Shown one piece after another: positions 29,835-39,350 of a stretch of 64,000 nt of DNA (its first letter is position 1; every line of letters starts with the position of its first letter). The stretch is from PNNG01 sp046291695. Its GTDB lineage: Bacteria > Bacteroidota > Bacteroidia > UBA7662. The stretch lies in NCBI GenBank assembly GCA_046291695.1, contig JBKBSO010000012.1, forward strand, positions 60,725-124,724. Reading direction: 5' to 3'. A program made the position numbers and the translations under genes. The notes beneath the pieces were generated by a model that was given only the letters and a program-made list of their open reading frames with translations, had not been told where the DNA came from and did not search any database.

Positions 29835-30595
29835 TGAAGCTAATTTCCTACAATGTTAACGGAATACGGGCCGCTGAAAATAAAGGATTTTCGGATTGGC
29901 TAAGTAGTGCAAATCCCGATGTTATTGGACTTCAGGAAATTAAGGCTATGGATGATCAGTTTAACTGGGACATCATTCGTAGGCTTGGTTATGAGGTTTT
30001 TACCTATCCAGCCGAAAAAAAGGGATATTCAGGTGTGGCTTTGTTAAGCAAAATTAAGCCCAATCTAGTGACTTATGGTTGTGGAATCGATTGGATTGAT
30101 GCTGAAGGACGTATCATTCGGGCCGATTACGATGATTTTAGCTTTATTAGTGTGTATGTGCCTTCAGGTTCAAGTGGTGATGAACGTCAGGCTTTAAAAA
30201 TGCAATTTCTGGAGTTTTTTGGACCGTATATTCAAGGCTTAGCCAAAAACCACCCGAATTTAATCATCAGCGGCGACTACAATATTTGCCATCAGGCGAT
30301 TGATATTCATGATCCTGTGCGTAATGCTACGGTTTCGGGTTTTTTACCTGAAGAGCGTGAATGGTTTACTGCATATTTGAACCGTGGTTTTATCGATAGT
30401 TTTAGAACGTTGACCAAAACCCCTGACCATTATTCGTGGTGGTCGTATCGGGCAGGTGCCCGTGCAAGAAATAAAGGCTGGCGGATCGATTATCACATCA
30501 TAACCGAAAGCCTGCGCGCACGTTTGCAGGCTGCATCCATCTTACCGCAAGTGAATCATTCTGATCATTGTCCTGTTGAGTTGATAATCAGTTAA
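29834..30595 (+). CDS. xth: Exodeoxyribonuclease III / AP endonuclease
   Basis: 253 aa. It cuts DNA 5' of abasic sites and has 3'-5' exonuclease and 3'-phosphatase activity in base excision repair. Metal and catalytic motifs are all present: NVNGIRAA, LQEIKA, SGDYNICH and NHSDHCPV. The start ATG overlaps the cyclophilin stop. Confidence 0.95.
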   Translation: MKLISYNVNGIRAAENKGFSDWLSSANPDVIGLQEIKAMDDQFNWDIIRRLGYEVFTYPAEKKGYSGVALLSKIKPNLVTYGCGIDWIDAEGRIIRADYDDFSFISVYVPSGSSGDERQALKMQFLEFFGPYIQGLAKNHPNLIISGDYNICHQAIDIHDPVRNATVSGFLPEEREWFTAYLNRGFIDSFRTLTKTPDHYSWWSYRAGARARNKGWRIDYHIITESLRARLQAASILPQVNHSDHCPVELIIS

Positions 30596-30599
30596 TTAA

Positions 30600-33500
30600 T
30601 TGACTAGTACATACCATATTCTCCAACAAAAGCTCGATGTTTTTATACGACGCTACTACCTGAATCAAATGATTCGGGGGAGCTTGCTCATGCTTGCTTT
30701 GCTGCTGGGCAGTTGGCTATTGGTGAGTACAACGGCTTTTTATGCCGACTTATCTTCGTTCTGGCGTGGAGTTTTATTTTACACTTTTATTGTCATAAAT
30801 GGTTCATTATTAATTGGTTGGATTTTAATTCCTTTTCTTCGACAACGTGCTATACTCAAACGCATGAGTTATCGGATAGCAGCCAATATGATTGGAGATC
30901 ATTTCCCTGAAGTTAGGGATAAGTTGTTGAATACCATTGATTTGTATGAACAAAGAACTGATTTAGCAGCGTCTGACTTGTTGTTGGCTAGCATAGAGCA
31001 GCGGACCCAGCAATTGCAACCCATTCCTTTTCAATTGATGATTGATTTTGGGAAGAACCGCAAGTATTTACGTGTGGTTTTACCGGTAGTGGCTTTGTTC
31101 CTTTTCATTTTATTTGCAGCACCTGGAATCATCAGGGAGGGTGGAGAGCGGGTTATACGCTATCAAACCTATTTTGAGCCCATTGCTCCCTTCGATTTTA
31201 TGGTTGAAACGGCTGGTTTAGTAGGGGAACAAGGTGATGATTTGGAGGTAAAAATTAAAACCTTGGGTAGTGAAATTCCTTTGGATGCTTATTTGGAAAT
31301 GGATGAGCGCGCGTACCGGATGGAATCTACCAAGAAAGGAAGTTTTGCCTATGTGTTACGAAATGTGCAGCAAAGTGGCAAAATCAGGTTTAAAGCTTCT
31401 AAGTATTATTCGCCTTGGTATTCGGTGAAGGTTGTTCCTAAGCCAGTAGTGGATAGATTTGAAGTGCAGCTACATTATCCGAAATACCTGAATAAAGCGG
31501 ATGAACGCTTAAGCAATACCGGTGATTTATTGGTACCTGAAGGTACGCTGGTACAGTGGCGCTTTAGTAGTAGTGCCGTAGATGATTTGCGTATGTTGCT
31601 GAGCAATGGTGAAAACTTGGAAGTAAAATCGCCCCGCTCGTCGGTATATGAAAGCAAATGGCGCGCAAAAGAAGCAGTAACATATCATGTTCAAATTAAA
31701 AATACGCAAAACCCACGCCCCGATAGCCTGGTATTTGGTATACAGGTAATTCCTGATGCCTGGCCAGTTATTGTGGCGAGTGAAGCGATGGATTCTGTTC
31801 AAAGGACTTTGCGTTATTTCAGTGGTGAAATTGGGGATGACTACGGCTTTAGTTTTTTACGGTTTGTATATCAAAAATATGATGCAGAAGGTAAAGCAGA
31901 TGGAGATGCAGTTAGTGAAGCACTGATTATCGGTAAGTTTAGCCGTCAGCAATTTTATCATTTTTTCGACATTGGCCAGTTGGGTTTACGTGATGGGGCG
32001 TTTGTAGAATATTATTTCGAAGTAGCGGATAATGATGGGGTGAATGGGCCGAAAAAAGTGCGTTCGGAGGCTTTTTCATATAAAAGCTTAACGGCGCGTG
32101 AAACAAAGGCAGCGATTACTGAAAATGCTTCTGAAGTTGAAAATCAGCTGAAAGCGGCAGTGAATGATGCTCGTAAAATACAGCAGGAGATGGAGAAACT
32201 CCGGAGAAAACTGCGCGAACAAAAAGAGCTGAGTTGGGATGATAAGCGCACCCTTGAGCGCTTACGTCAGCAGCAAGAACAGCTTCAGGAGAAGTTGGAA
32301 GAGGCTGGAAGTAAAATGCAGGAGAATCGTGAATTGCGAAACGAGCAGGATAGCAAGCAAGAAGAGCTAATGCGTAAACAGCAGCAACTGCAGGAAATGG
32401 CAGAGCGGTTGCTCAACGATGAGATCAAAAAAACCATGGAAGAGTTGCAGAAAATGATGGAGCAGCAGGCCAATCAGGAGCAACTGAAGCAAAAGCTCGA
32501 TCAGATGCAACTCGATCAACGGGATGTGGAAAAGGAATTGGATAGGATGCTGGAATTCTTCAAACAGATGGAAGTGGAGCAAAAAGCCATGGAGGTTGCT
32601 GATAAATTGGATGAATTGGCTAAAAAGCAGGAGAGTCTTCGTAAAGAAACGAATCAACCCAATAGCGATCCGCAAACATTAGAGCAAAAACAGCAACAAC
32701 TGAACGATACTTTTGATGAATTAAAGGAAGATATTGAAGATCTTGAAAAGAAAAATGAAAGCCTCGAACGTCCTAATGATTTAGGAGATCTTGAGGAAGA
32801 GGCTAAAGAAATTTCCGATAAAATAGACCAGGCCAAAGAATCGCTTCAGAAAAACGACAAAAAGAACGCGGGAAAGCAACAACAGGAAGGAAGCGCAAAA
32901 ATGCAGCAAATGGCCAAGCGCATGCGTGAACAAATGCAGCAACAGGAAATGGAGACGTTGGAAGAGAATATTCAAGCCTTGCGGATGTTGCTCGAAAACC
33001 TCATTAAGTTTTCGTTTAATCAAGAAGATTTGATGGATCGTTTACGTGAAAATTCAAACTATTCTCCGGTTTATGTTGAAATAGGACAGGACCAGTTTAA
33101 ACTTAAATCAGAAGCAAAACTGATAGAGGACAGTTTGATGGCCTTAGCGAAGAGGATCATTCAGTTGCAAAGTACGGTGATTAAAGAGATGGGGTTGGTG
33201 AACGACAACCTTGAGAAGGCGGTTGATCACTTGGGTAATCGACAAACGCCTCAGGCGAAAACACGACAGCAGTACGTGATGACCTCAGTGAACAATTTGG
33301 CCGTGCTTTTATCGGAATTGTTGAAGAGTATGCAGGAACAGATGGCTCAAAAAATGAATGGCGAGCAGCAATGCCAAAAGCCGGGTTCGGGCAGCCAGAG
33401 CAAAATGAGTAAAATGTCGCAAATGCAAAAGTCTCTGAATGAACAGATGCAGCGGATGAAAGAAAGTATGGAGGGTCAAAAGGGTGAAAAACCTGGGGGT

Positions 33501-33947
33501 AAAGACGGACAAGGACGGGAAATGAGTCAAGGTTTTGCGGAAATGGTAGCCAAACAAGAGGCCATACGACGTGAACTGCAGAAAATGAGCCAGGAGATGA
33601 ATAAGGATGGTAAAGGGAGTATGGGCGATCTCGACCAACTGGCTAAAGAAATGGAGAAAACAGAAAAGGAACTGGTGAATAAAGTCCTTACACGTGAAAG
33701 CATGAAACGTCAGCAAGACATCATGACGCGTTTGCTTGAAGCCGAAAAGGCGGAAAGGGAGCGGGAGTTTAGTGAAGAGCGGGAATCAAATACAGCGAAA
33801 GAAGTACAAAGAACAACTCCTCCGGGTTTTGAAGCCTACCGAAGGCAAAAGCTTAAGTCGCTCGAAATGTACAGAACCATGAGTCCGGAGTTAAACAGCT
33901 TTTACAAAAGAAAGGTTGATGATTATTTTTTGAATTTAAATCCATGA
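30600..33947 (+). CDS. DUF4175 family membrane protein (1115 aa)
   Basis: Starts at TTG (30600), 4 bp after the xth stop; the N-terminal segment KLDVFIRRYYLNQMIRG before the first membrane helix is typical of the family, so the late internal ATG is not the start. Two membrane helices lie in the first ~70 residues and a third near 155. A large beta-rich region (~180-500) follows, then a very long Gln/Glu/Lys/Met-rich coiled coil (~510-1060). The C-terminal tail is conserved-looking (TPPGFEAYRRQKLKSLEMY). Function unknown. The end overlaps the next start by four bases (ATGA). Confidence 0.9.
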   Translation: MTSTYHILQQKLDVFIRRYYLNQMIRGSLLMLALLLGSWLLVSTTAFYADLSSFWRGVLFYTFIVINGSLLIGWILIPFLRQRAILKRMSYRIAANMIGDHFPEVRDKLLNTIDLYEQRTDLAASDLLLASIEQRTQQLQPIPFQLMIDFGKNRKYLRVVLPVVALFLFILFAAPGIIREGGERVIRYQTYFEPIAPFDFMVETAGLVGEQGDDLEVKIKTLGSEIPLDAYLEMDERAYRMESTKKGSFAYVLRNVQQSGKIRFKASKYYSPWYSVKVVPKPVVDRFEVQLHYPKYLNKADERLSNTGDLLVPEGTLVQWRFSSSAVDDLRMLLSNGENLEVKSPRSSVYESKWRAKEAVTYHVQIKNTQNPRPDSLVFGIQVIPDAWPVIVASEAMDSVQRTLRYFSGEIGDDYGFSFLRFVYQKYDAEGKADGDAVSEALIIGKFSRQQFYHFFDIGQLGLRDGAFVEYYFEVADNDGVNGPKKVRSEAFSYKSLTARETKAAITENASEVENQLKAAVNDARKIQQEMEKLRRKLREQKELSWDDKRTLERLRQQQEQLQEKLEEAGSKMQENRELRNEQDSKQEELMRKQQQLQEMAERLLNDEIKKTMEELQKMMEQQANQEQLKQKLDQMQLDQRDVEKELDRMLEFFKQMEVEQKAMEVADKLDELAKKQESLRKETNQPNSDPQTLEQKQQQLNDTFDELKEDIEDLEKKNESLERPNDLGDLEEEAKEISDKIDQAKESLQKNDKKNAGKQQQEGSAKMQQMAKRMREQMQQQEMETLEENIQALRMLLENLIKFSFNQEDLMDRLRENSNYSPVYVEIGQDQFKLKSEAKLIEDSLMALAKRIIQLQSTVIKEMGLVNDNLEKAVDHLGNRQTPQAKTRQQYVMTSVNNLAVLLSELLKSMQEQMAQKMNGEQQCQKPGSGSQSKMSKMSQMQKSLNEQMQRMKESMEGQKGEKPGGKDGQGREMSQGFAEMVAKQEAIRRELQKMSQEMNKDGKGSMGDLDQLAKEMEKTEKELVNKVLTRESMKRQQDIMTRLLEAEKAEREREFSEERESNTAKEVQRTTPPGFEAYRRQKLKSLEMYRTMSPELNSFYKRKVDDYFLNLNP

Positions 33948-34342
33948 ATGGCAAGGTAATCATAAACAGCAAGCCTGATGGAGTTAAGGTAGTCGATGAG
34001 TTGATGACCCATTTGGAAAATCAACTGGTCCTCGACGAAGCAGCTGCATTTAAGGTGCGATTGGTGCTTTCGGAGGCTATCCAGAATGCCATTGTACACG
34101 GCAATGAGGCTGATCCGAGCAAGCTGGTGATTATTGAATACTATGTAGAAAATGGCTGTTTGCACTGTTGTATTACCGACGAAGGAAAAGGATTTGATGT
34201 TGAAAGTATTGAAGATGCACGCGATGAAATGAATAGAGACAAAGAGGGGGGAAGAGGGGTGTTGTTTTTACAAGAATTAACGGATGCCTTTACCTATTGC
34301 CAACAGTCGAAATCGGTTAAATTTAGCATTAAGGTAGCATGA
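33944..34342 (+). CDS. RsbW-like ATP-binding protein (anti-sigma factor/serine kinase type)
   Basis: 132 aa GHKL-type ATPase domain: N box SEAIQNAIVHGN, G1 box DEGKGFD, G2 box GGRGVLFL. Proteins of this size and pattern act as anti-sigma factor kinases or partner-switching kinases. No anti-anti-sigma or sigma factor gene is adjacent, so its target is unknown. It overlaps both neighbours by four bases (ATGA), linking it to DUF4175 and ybeY. Confidence 0.88.
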   Translation: MNGKVIINSKPDGVKVVDELMTHLENQLVLDEAAAFKVRLVLSEAIQNAIVHGNEADPSKLVIIEYYVENGCLHCCITDEGKGFDVESIEDARDEMNRDKEGGRGVLFLQELTDAFTYCQQSKSVKFSIKVA

Positions 34343-34788
34343 TTTATTTTTTAGCTGCTGATGTGATGGTTCCGTTGCGTAATCGGATTAGAGTGCGCCA
34401 ATGGTTAACAGCGGAGGCTGAACGTGCCGGTTATAGCATCATATCGCTAAATTACATTTATTGTAGCGATGATTTTCTATTACAAATGAATCGGGATTAT
34501 TTGAAGCATGATTATTATACGGACATCATCACTTTTCCCATAAGTGAAGGTGTGGGCGTGGTTGAGGGAGAATGTTATGTAAGTGTTGATCGTATTCGTG
34601 AGAACGCAAAAGAATTAGGCACTAACTTTGCAGATGAATTGCATCGTGTGATGATACATGGCCTTTTACATTTGATGGGCCAGGGAGATAAATCGGAAGA
34701 AGAGGCAATAGCAATGCGTATTAGGGAAAATGAAGCCCTGACACGTAGGACGTTCCACGTGGAACATTCCAAAACAAAGAAAAACTAG
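34339..34788 (+). CDS. ybeY: Endoribonuclease YbeY
   Basis: 149 aa. Zinc-dependent RNase for 16S rRNA 3'-end maturation and ribosome quality control. The metal motif is seen as HRVMIHGLLHLMGQGDK; the third ligand position reads D/K where many other phyla have DH, a variant I believe common in Bacteroidota. The last codons overlap a parS-like palindrome (34752-34766), which explains the C-terminal FHVEH. Confidence 0.93.
   Translation: MIYFLAADVMVPLRNRIRVRQWLTAEAERAGYSIISLNYIYCSDDFLLQMNRDYLKHDYYTDIITFPISEGVGVVEGECYVSVDRIRENAKELGTNFADELHRVMIHGLLHLMGQGDKSEEEAIAMRIRENEALTRRTFHVEHSKTKKN
34751..34766. promoter_or_regulatory. parS-like site 1
   Basis: GTTCCACGTGGAAC is a perfect 14-bp palindrome; with flanks it matches the 16-bp ParB site TGTTCCACGTGGAACA at 15 of 16 positions. 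It lies within the last codons of ybeY, 9 kb from the proposed origin. Confidence 0.75.
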
Positions 34789-34795
34789 AAAACAA

Positions 34796-34811
34796 AGTTC
34801 CACGTGGAACA
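34796..34811. promoter_or_regulatory. parS-like site 2
   Basis: A second GTTCCACGTGGAAC with a trailing A, 45 bp from site 1, in the short gap before mnmG. It again matches the 16-bp ParB consensus at 15 positions. Confidence 0.75.
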
Positions 34812-34816
34812 TAAGT

Positions 34817-36697
34817 ATGCAAAAGCAGTACGATATTATTGTTGTAGGAGCCGGCCATGCCGGATGTGAAGCCGCTGCTGCCGCTGCCAATATGGGGGCA
34901 TCGGTACTTTTGGTCACTATGAATATGCAAACCATTGCTCAAATGTCGTGTAATCCGGCCATGGGAGGGGTGGCTAAGGGACAGATTGTTCGTGAGATTG
35001 ATGCCCTGGGTGGCTATTCAGGCATTGTGAGCGACCGCTCGGCCATTCAGTTTAGGATGTTAAATCGCTCTAAAGGCCCAGCCATGTGGAGTCCGCGTAC
35101 GCAAAACGACCGCATGCTATTTGCCAACGAATGGCGATTGATGCTCGAACGCACCCCAAATGTTGACTTTTGGCAGGAAATGGTTAGTAGTATTGTGGTA
35201 GAAAATGGCAGGGCTTGTGGTGTGATTACGGCCATGGGCATTGAATTTCGTGCCAAAGCGGTGGTGCTTACTAACGGGACTTTTCTTAATGGGGTGATTC
35301 ATATTGGTGAAAAACGTTTTGGTGGAGGCAGGGCTGGTGAGCGGGCGGCACAAGGCATTACGGAGCAGTTGGTTGCCCTGGGCTTTGAGGCTGGACGTAT
35401 GAAAACGGGAACACCGCCTCGAATCGACGGGCGCAGCCTCGACTACAGCAAAATGGAAGAACAAAGGGGAGACGAACAACCGAGTAAGTTTTCGTACACC
35501 GATACGCGCCCGCTGGAAAAGCAGCGGTCGTGCTGGATTACTTATACCAATACCAATGTACACGAAATATTAAAAACCGGCTTTGATAAGTCGCCCATGT
35601 ACACCGGGCGAATTCAAGGTTTAGGACCACGTTATTGCCCAAGTATTGAAGATAAAATCAACCGGTTCGCCGAACGCGATCGGCATCAGATTTTTGTAGA
35701 ACCTGAGGGATGGGATACCGTAGAGGTGTATGTGAATGGTTTTTCCACTTCTTTACCCGAAGACGTACAGTCGGAGGCACTTCAGTTGATACCGGGTTTC
35801 GAAAAAGCCAAGATGTTTCGTCCGGGTTACGCCATTGAGTACGATTATTTTCCACCAACGCAATTGTATCCGAGTCTCGAAACCAAGGGGATTGCCAATT
35901 TATATTTTGCCGGCCAAATCAACGGCACAACGGGTTACGAAGAAGCCGCGTGCCAAGGCATGATGGCGGGTATCAATGCCGTATTGAAGGTGAGGGAGCA
36001 AGAACCCCTGATTTTAAAACGTTCCGAAGCCTATATTGGCGTGTTGATCGACGATTTGGTGAATAAAGGCACCGATGAACCCTATCGCATGTTTACCTCA
36101 CGGGCCGAATATCGTATTTTACTTAGACAAGACAATGCGGATGTACGTTTATCGGGCATTGGACACCAATTGGGACTGATTAATCAGGAACGCAGGGATA
36201 AAGTAGAACAAAAAAGCCGTGATGCGGAGGCCATATTGCGTTTTTTGGAGAAACAAGCCGCCGAACCAGAACAAATGAACCCGGTTTTGTTAGGGCTCGA
36301 TGCGGCCACTTTAAACCAAAAAGTGAAACTCGATGGCCTGCTTCTACGCCCACAAGTACATTTAAATGACTTGATAGCTGGTTCACCGCCGCTTGAAGCT
36401 TTTATTGCACCATTTGACATTGAAACCCGCGAACAGGCCGAAATAAACCTGAAGTACGCCGCTTATATTGAAAAGGAGAAAGAATTGGCCGATCGTATGG
36501 CCGATTTAGACGACATACGCATGAAAGAAGATTTTGATTATTGGAGCATTGGATCCTTGTCGAAAGAAGCTCGCGAAAAATTAGCGCAGCTCAAACCGGC
36601 TACACTTGGTCAGGCCTCACGGGTAAGTGGGGTTTCTCCTTCTGATATTGGTATTTTGATGGTTTATCTAAACAAAGGACAGGCATGGAAAAGTTAA
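34817..36697 (+). CDS. mnmG: tRNA uridine-5-carboxymethylaminomethyl modification enzyme MnmG (GidA)
   Basis: 626 aa, full length. An FAD-binding enzyme that with MnmE modifies U34 of several tRNAs. Motifs: dinucleotide-binding VVGAGHAGCEAA at the start, SCNPAMGGVAKG, GTPPRIDGRSLDYS, and GYEEAACQGMMAGINA. mnmG (gidA) is a common origin-proximal gene in bacteria, in keeping with the proposed oriC 9 kb away and the parS-like pair directly upstream. Confidence 0.96.
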   Translation: MQKQYDIIVVGAGHAGCEAAAAAANMGASVLLVTMNMQTIAQMSCNPAMGGVAKGQIVREIDALGGYSGIVSDRSAIQFRMLNRSKGPAMWSPRTQNDRMLFANEWRLMLERTPNVDFWQEMVSSIVVENGRACGVITAMGIEFRAKAVVLTNGTFLNGVIHIGEKRFGGGRAGERAAQGITEQLVALGFEAGRMKTGTPPRIDGRSLDYSKMEEQRGDEQPSKFSYTDTRPLEKQRSCWITYTNTNVHEILKTGFDKSPMYTGRIQGLGPRYCPSIEDKINRFAERDRHQIFVEPEGWDTVEVYVNGFSTSLPEDVQSEALQLIPGFEKAKMFRPGYAIEYDYFPPTQLYPSLETKGIANLYFAGQINGTTGYEEAACQGMMAGINAVLKVREQEPLILKRSEAYIGVLIDDLVNKGTDEPYRMFTSRAEYRILLRQDNADVRLSGIGHQLGLINQERRDKVEQKSRDAEAILRFLEKQAAEPEQMNPVLLGLDAATLNQKVKLDGLLLRPQVHLNDLIAGSPPLEAFIAPFDIETREQAEINLKYAAYIEKEKELADRMADLDDIRMKEDFDYWSIGSLSKEAREKLAQLKPATLGQASRVSGVSPSDIGILMVYLNKGQAWKS

Positions 36698-37569
36698 GTG
36701 CTTGTCCGGCATGTAATGCCACCCGATTTAAGCCATTGATGGTGTGTACCGATTACACCGTAAGTGGATCTTCTTTCGAAATACACAAGTGTGAAGCTTG
36801 TGGGTTGGAGTTTACCAATCCCCGACCCGATGCTGAAGGCATTGTGGCTTACTACAAGAGCGATACTTACGTTTCACATACCGATGATGCAGCACCTGGT
36901 TTGATCAATAGGATTTACCGATTGGTTCGTGGCTTTACCTTGGCCCAGAAGGTAAAATTGATTGGACGTTACCAAAAAGCAGGCCGATTACTCGACATTG
37001 GTTGTGGTACAGGTGCCTTTGCGGCAAGCATGCAGGCCGCGGGCTGGGAGGTACAAGCCGTTGAACCCGACCCAGATGCTGCTGCCCTGGCACGCGCTAA
37101 GTATCAGCTTCATGTTCATCCAGAAGCCTGGTTGGCCGAAAGCGATGCAGAATTTGATGTAATAAGTATGTGGCATGTGTTGGAGCATGTACACCTTTTA
37201 CAGGAAAGAATGGAACAACTCTTTGTACGCCTAGCAAAAGGGGGCTTACTGGTGATTGCTGTACCGAATCCCGAAAGTTACGACGCGGCACATTATGGAA
37301 CCTACTGGGCAGCACGCGATTTGCCCCGACATTTGTATCATTTTCCGCCGAAAATGTTGAGAAATAGATTTGAACAAGCTGGTTTCAAGCCAATTAACAC
37401 AAAGATCATGCACTTTGATCCCTTTTACATCAGCTTGTTGAGTGAGCAATATAAACATGGAGAACAGCGCTTGATTGCCGGTTTTCTCAAAGGTTTTTGG
37501 TTTTGGTTCCGTTCGCTTTGGGTGAACGATAAGGGAAGCAGTCAGATTTATATTTTCCGAAAACCCTAG
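36685..37569 (+). CDS. Class I SAM-dependent methyltransferase with N-terminal zinc-ribbon
   Basis: 294 aa. An N-terminal zinc-ribbon-like motif (CPAC...CEAC, residues ~8-40) is followed by a Rossmann methyltransferase with the SAM motif LLDIGCGTGAFAASM and the downstream VISMWHVLEH. The target is unknown; similar proteins act on sugars or small lipids. It overlaps mnmG by 13 bp. Confidence 0.88.
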   Translation: MEKLSACPACNATRFKPLMVCTDYTVSGSSFEIHKCEACGLEFTNPRPDAEGIVAYYKSDTYVSHTDDAAPGLINRIYRLVRGFTLAQKVKLIGRYQKAGRLLDIGCGTGAFAASMQAAGWEVQAVEPDPDAAALARAKYQLHVHPEAWLAESDAEFDVISMWHVLEHVHLLQERMEQLFVRLAKGGLLVIAVPNPESYDAAHYGTYWAARDLPRHLYHFPPKMLRNRFEQAGFKPINTKIMHFDPFYISLLSEQYKHGEQRLIAGFLKGFWFWFRSLWVNDKGSSQIYIFRKP

Positions 37570-37571
37570 TC

Positions 37572-39173
37572 ATGAGATTCGGTAGGTTTTTGCTTTTGCT
37601 TTTGGGTGTTAGCCTGCATTTTTCCTGTGCCAATGTGGTTCCTCCTACAGGTGGTGAACGCGATACAGTAGCCCCCGAACTCATTAAAGCCGATCCTCCG
37701 AATGGGAGCCTGTTTTTTAGTCAGCGGTACATCCGACTCGACTTTAACGAGTATATTCGTTTACAACAACCCAATAATATTCGCGTTACACCGGCCTTAG
37801 ACGATAAACCCACGTTCACGGATCGGTTTGGCACCCTGTATATCGATTTGGGTCCGACCCCGCTGCGTGACTCTACTACCTATACCATCAACTTTGGTGA
37901 GGTCATTACCGATTTAAATGAAGGCAACAAGCTGAGTAATTTTCGATACGTATTTTCAACAGGGCATTACCTCGATTCGCTGATAGTTGGCGGTGTGGTG
38001 CTCGATGCAGAAAAGATGGAACCCATGGCCGATATTTTGGTAGGCCTTTATCCTGAAGATTATGGCGATTCTGCAGTTTTTAATCGCAAGCCCTTTTATT
38101 TTATCAAAACAACAAAAGACGGTAAGTTTTCGCTCGAAAACCTCAAGGCAGGTGTGTACACCTTGCTGGCGTTCGACGATAAAGACAATAACCAGAGCTT
38201 TAAATTGAATGAACCAGTAGCCTATTTGGATACCCTTTTGGTTTTGGATACTGTGGCCAGACCGCCCCTTGTTATGCGGTTATTTGAAGATAAAGAGGCA
38301 AACTTTAAATTGCTGGAAAAGCGGGCATCGGAGCCAGGCTTGGTGCGGTTCAAATTTAGTAGTCAACCTGCCGACAGCATCAGCATTAGTCGGATCGATT
38401 CGGCGGAAGCAGATTTTGTGATGCAAAAGGCTGGGGATAGTGTATTGTTTCACCATCGTTCACTGCAGGCCGATAGTTTGTTGTTTGCCATAAATTATGG
38501 GGATTATATTGATTCGGTAAAAATCACGAACCGAAAGCCGGGGGAGCGAGGATTGCGTCCACCCACGCTCAGGCTGCAGAAAAACAATCAACCTTCGGTC
38601 ATTGAACCTATGTACCTGGAATTGTCGCGCCCCATTGGCCATATGGATACGGCTTCTTTTGTGTGGACGAAAGATACGGTGGAAGCGGCCGACGTGCCTT
38701 TCGAAATAGAGGTTAACGGTTTGTTGCTTACCATCAAGCCGGAATTGGAGCCTAAAAAGCGGTATGAGTTGTACATACCTCCCGCTGCAGTGCGCGATTG
38801 GTTCGACATGCCGGCCGATACCTTTCGCTTTTTCTTCAACAGCTCCAGCCTAGAGTCCTTTTCGGGCCTCATCATTGAAGACACCGACAGTTTACCAGAT
38901 GGGGTCACGCATTTACAATTGTTAAGCGATAAAGGAGAAGTGTTAGAAACGCGTGAAATTGTCACCGGTGAAAAGATTGTTTTTGAGCAGCTGCGTCCAT
39001 TGGCCTACCGCATTCGATTGCTTGCCGATGAAAACAACAATGGACAGTTCGACAATGGTAGTTTTTTGCATCGCAGGCAACCGGAGCGACTTTGGTATAT
39101 GCCTGAGTCGGTAAAACTGCGGGCCAATTGGGAAATCTCGGTAAGTTTAAAAGAGCTGCCCAAGCCCTGGTAA
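37572..39173 (+). CDS. Ig-like domain lipoprotein (533 aa)
   Basis: A lipoprotein signal ends at Cys19 (LHFSCAN), so the mature protein is lipid-anchored to a membrane. An Ig-like domain follows (~40-135, with PPNGSLFFSQRYIRLDFNEYI), then a transthyretin/carboxypeptidase-like beta domain (~140-215, GKFSLENLKAGVYTLLAF), and further beta-rich sequence, including a second Ig-like stretch near 350-430. Function unknown. It starts 2 bp after the methyltransferase gene. Confidence 0.85.
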   Translation: MRFGRFLLLLLGVSLHFSCANVVPPTGGERDTVAPELIKADPPNGSLFFSQRYIRLDFNEYIRLQQPNNIRVTPALDDKPTFTDRFGTLYIDLGPTPLRDSTTYTINFGEVITDLNEGNKLSNFRYVFSTGHYLDSLIVGGVVLDAEKMEPMADILVGLYPEDYGDSAVFNRKPFYFIKTTKDGKFSLENLKAGVYTLLAFDDKDNNQSFKLNEPVAYLDTLLVLDTVARPPLVMRLFEDKEANFKLLEKRASEPGLVRFKFSSQPADSISISRIDSAEADFVMQKAGDSVLFHHRSLQADSLLFAINYGDYIDSVKITNRKPGERGLRPPTLRLQKNNQPSVIEPMYLELSRPIGHMDTASFVWTKDTVEAADVPFEIEVNGLLLTIKPELEPKKRYELYIPPAAVRDWFDMPADTFRFFFNSSSLESFSGLIIEDTDSLPDGVTHLQLLSDKGEVLETREIVTGEKIVFEQLRPLAYRIRLLADENNNGQFDNGSFLHRRQPERLWYMPESVKLRANWEISVSLKELPKPW

Positions 39174-39205
39174 AAGCCCGATTAGGAAATGGCGTAAATT
39201 AACAC

Positions 39206-39213
39206 TACCTTTG
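39206..39213 (+). promoter_or_regulatory. Probable -7 box for the DEAD-box helicase gene
   Basis: TACCTTTG matches TAnnTTTG. It implies a leader RNA of about 130 nt before the helicase ATG, the kind of long 5' UTR seen on cold-inducible helicase genes. Confidence 0.45.
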
Positions 39214-39350
39214 TCGTCTAACAAAATTAGAAGGGAAAACTCCCGCCATTCTGGACTTCAAATCATTTCCCCGATTTATTTGCCTGCCCGGAATGCTAAG
39301 AGGTGCTGTTGCACTGATAACCAAGCGTTTGGTTTCCTACATTCCATTTT

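Noticed and set aside
32285..33716. His/Leu/Phe-rich and Ser/Cys-rich open frames on the minus strand under DUF4175
   Set aside because: They are antisense shadows of the Gln/Glu/Lys/Met-rich coiled coil on the plus strand.
34666..34942. Minus-strand frames with FHVE or VPRGT phrases near mnmG
   Set aside because: The phrases arise from translating the two parS-like palindromes; the frames have no conserved content.
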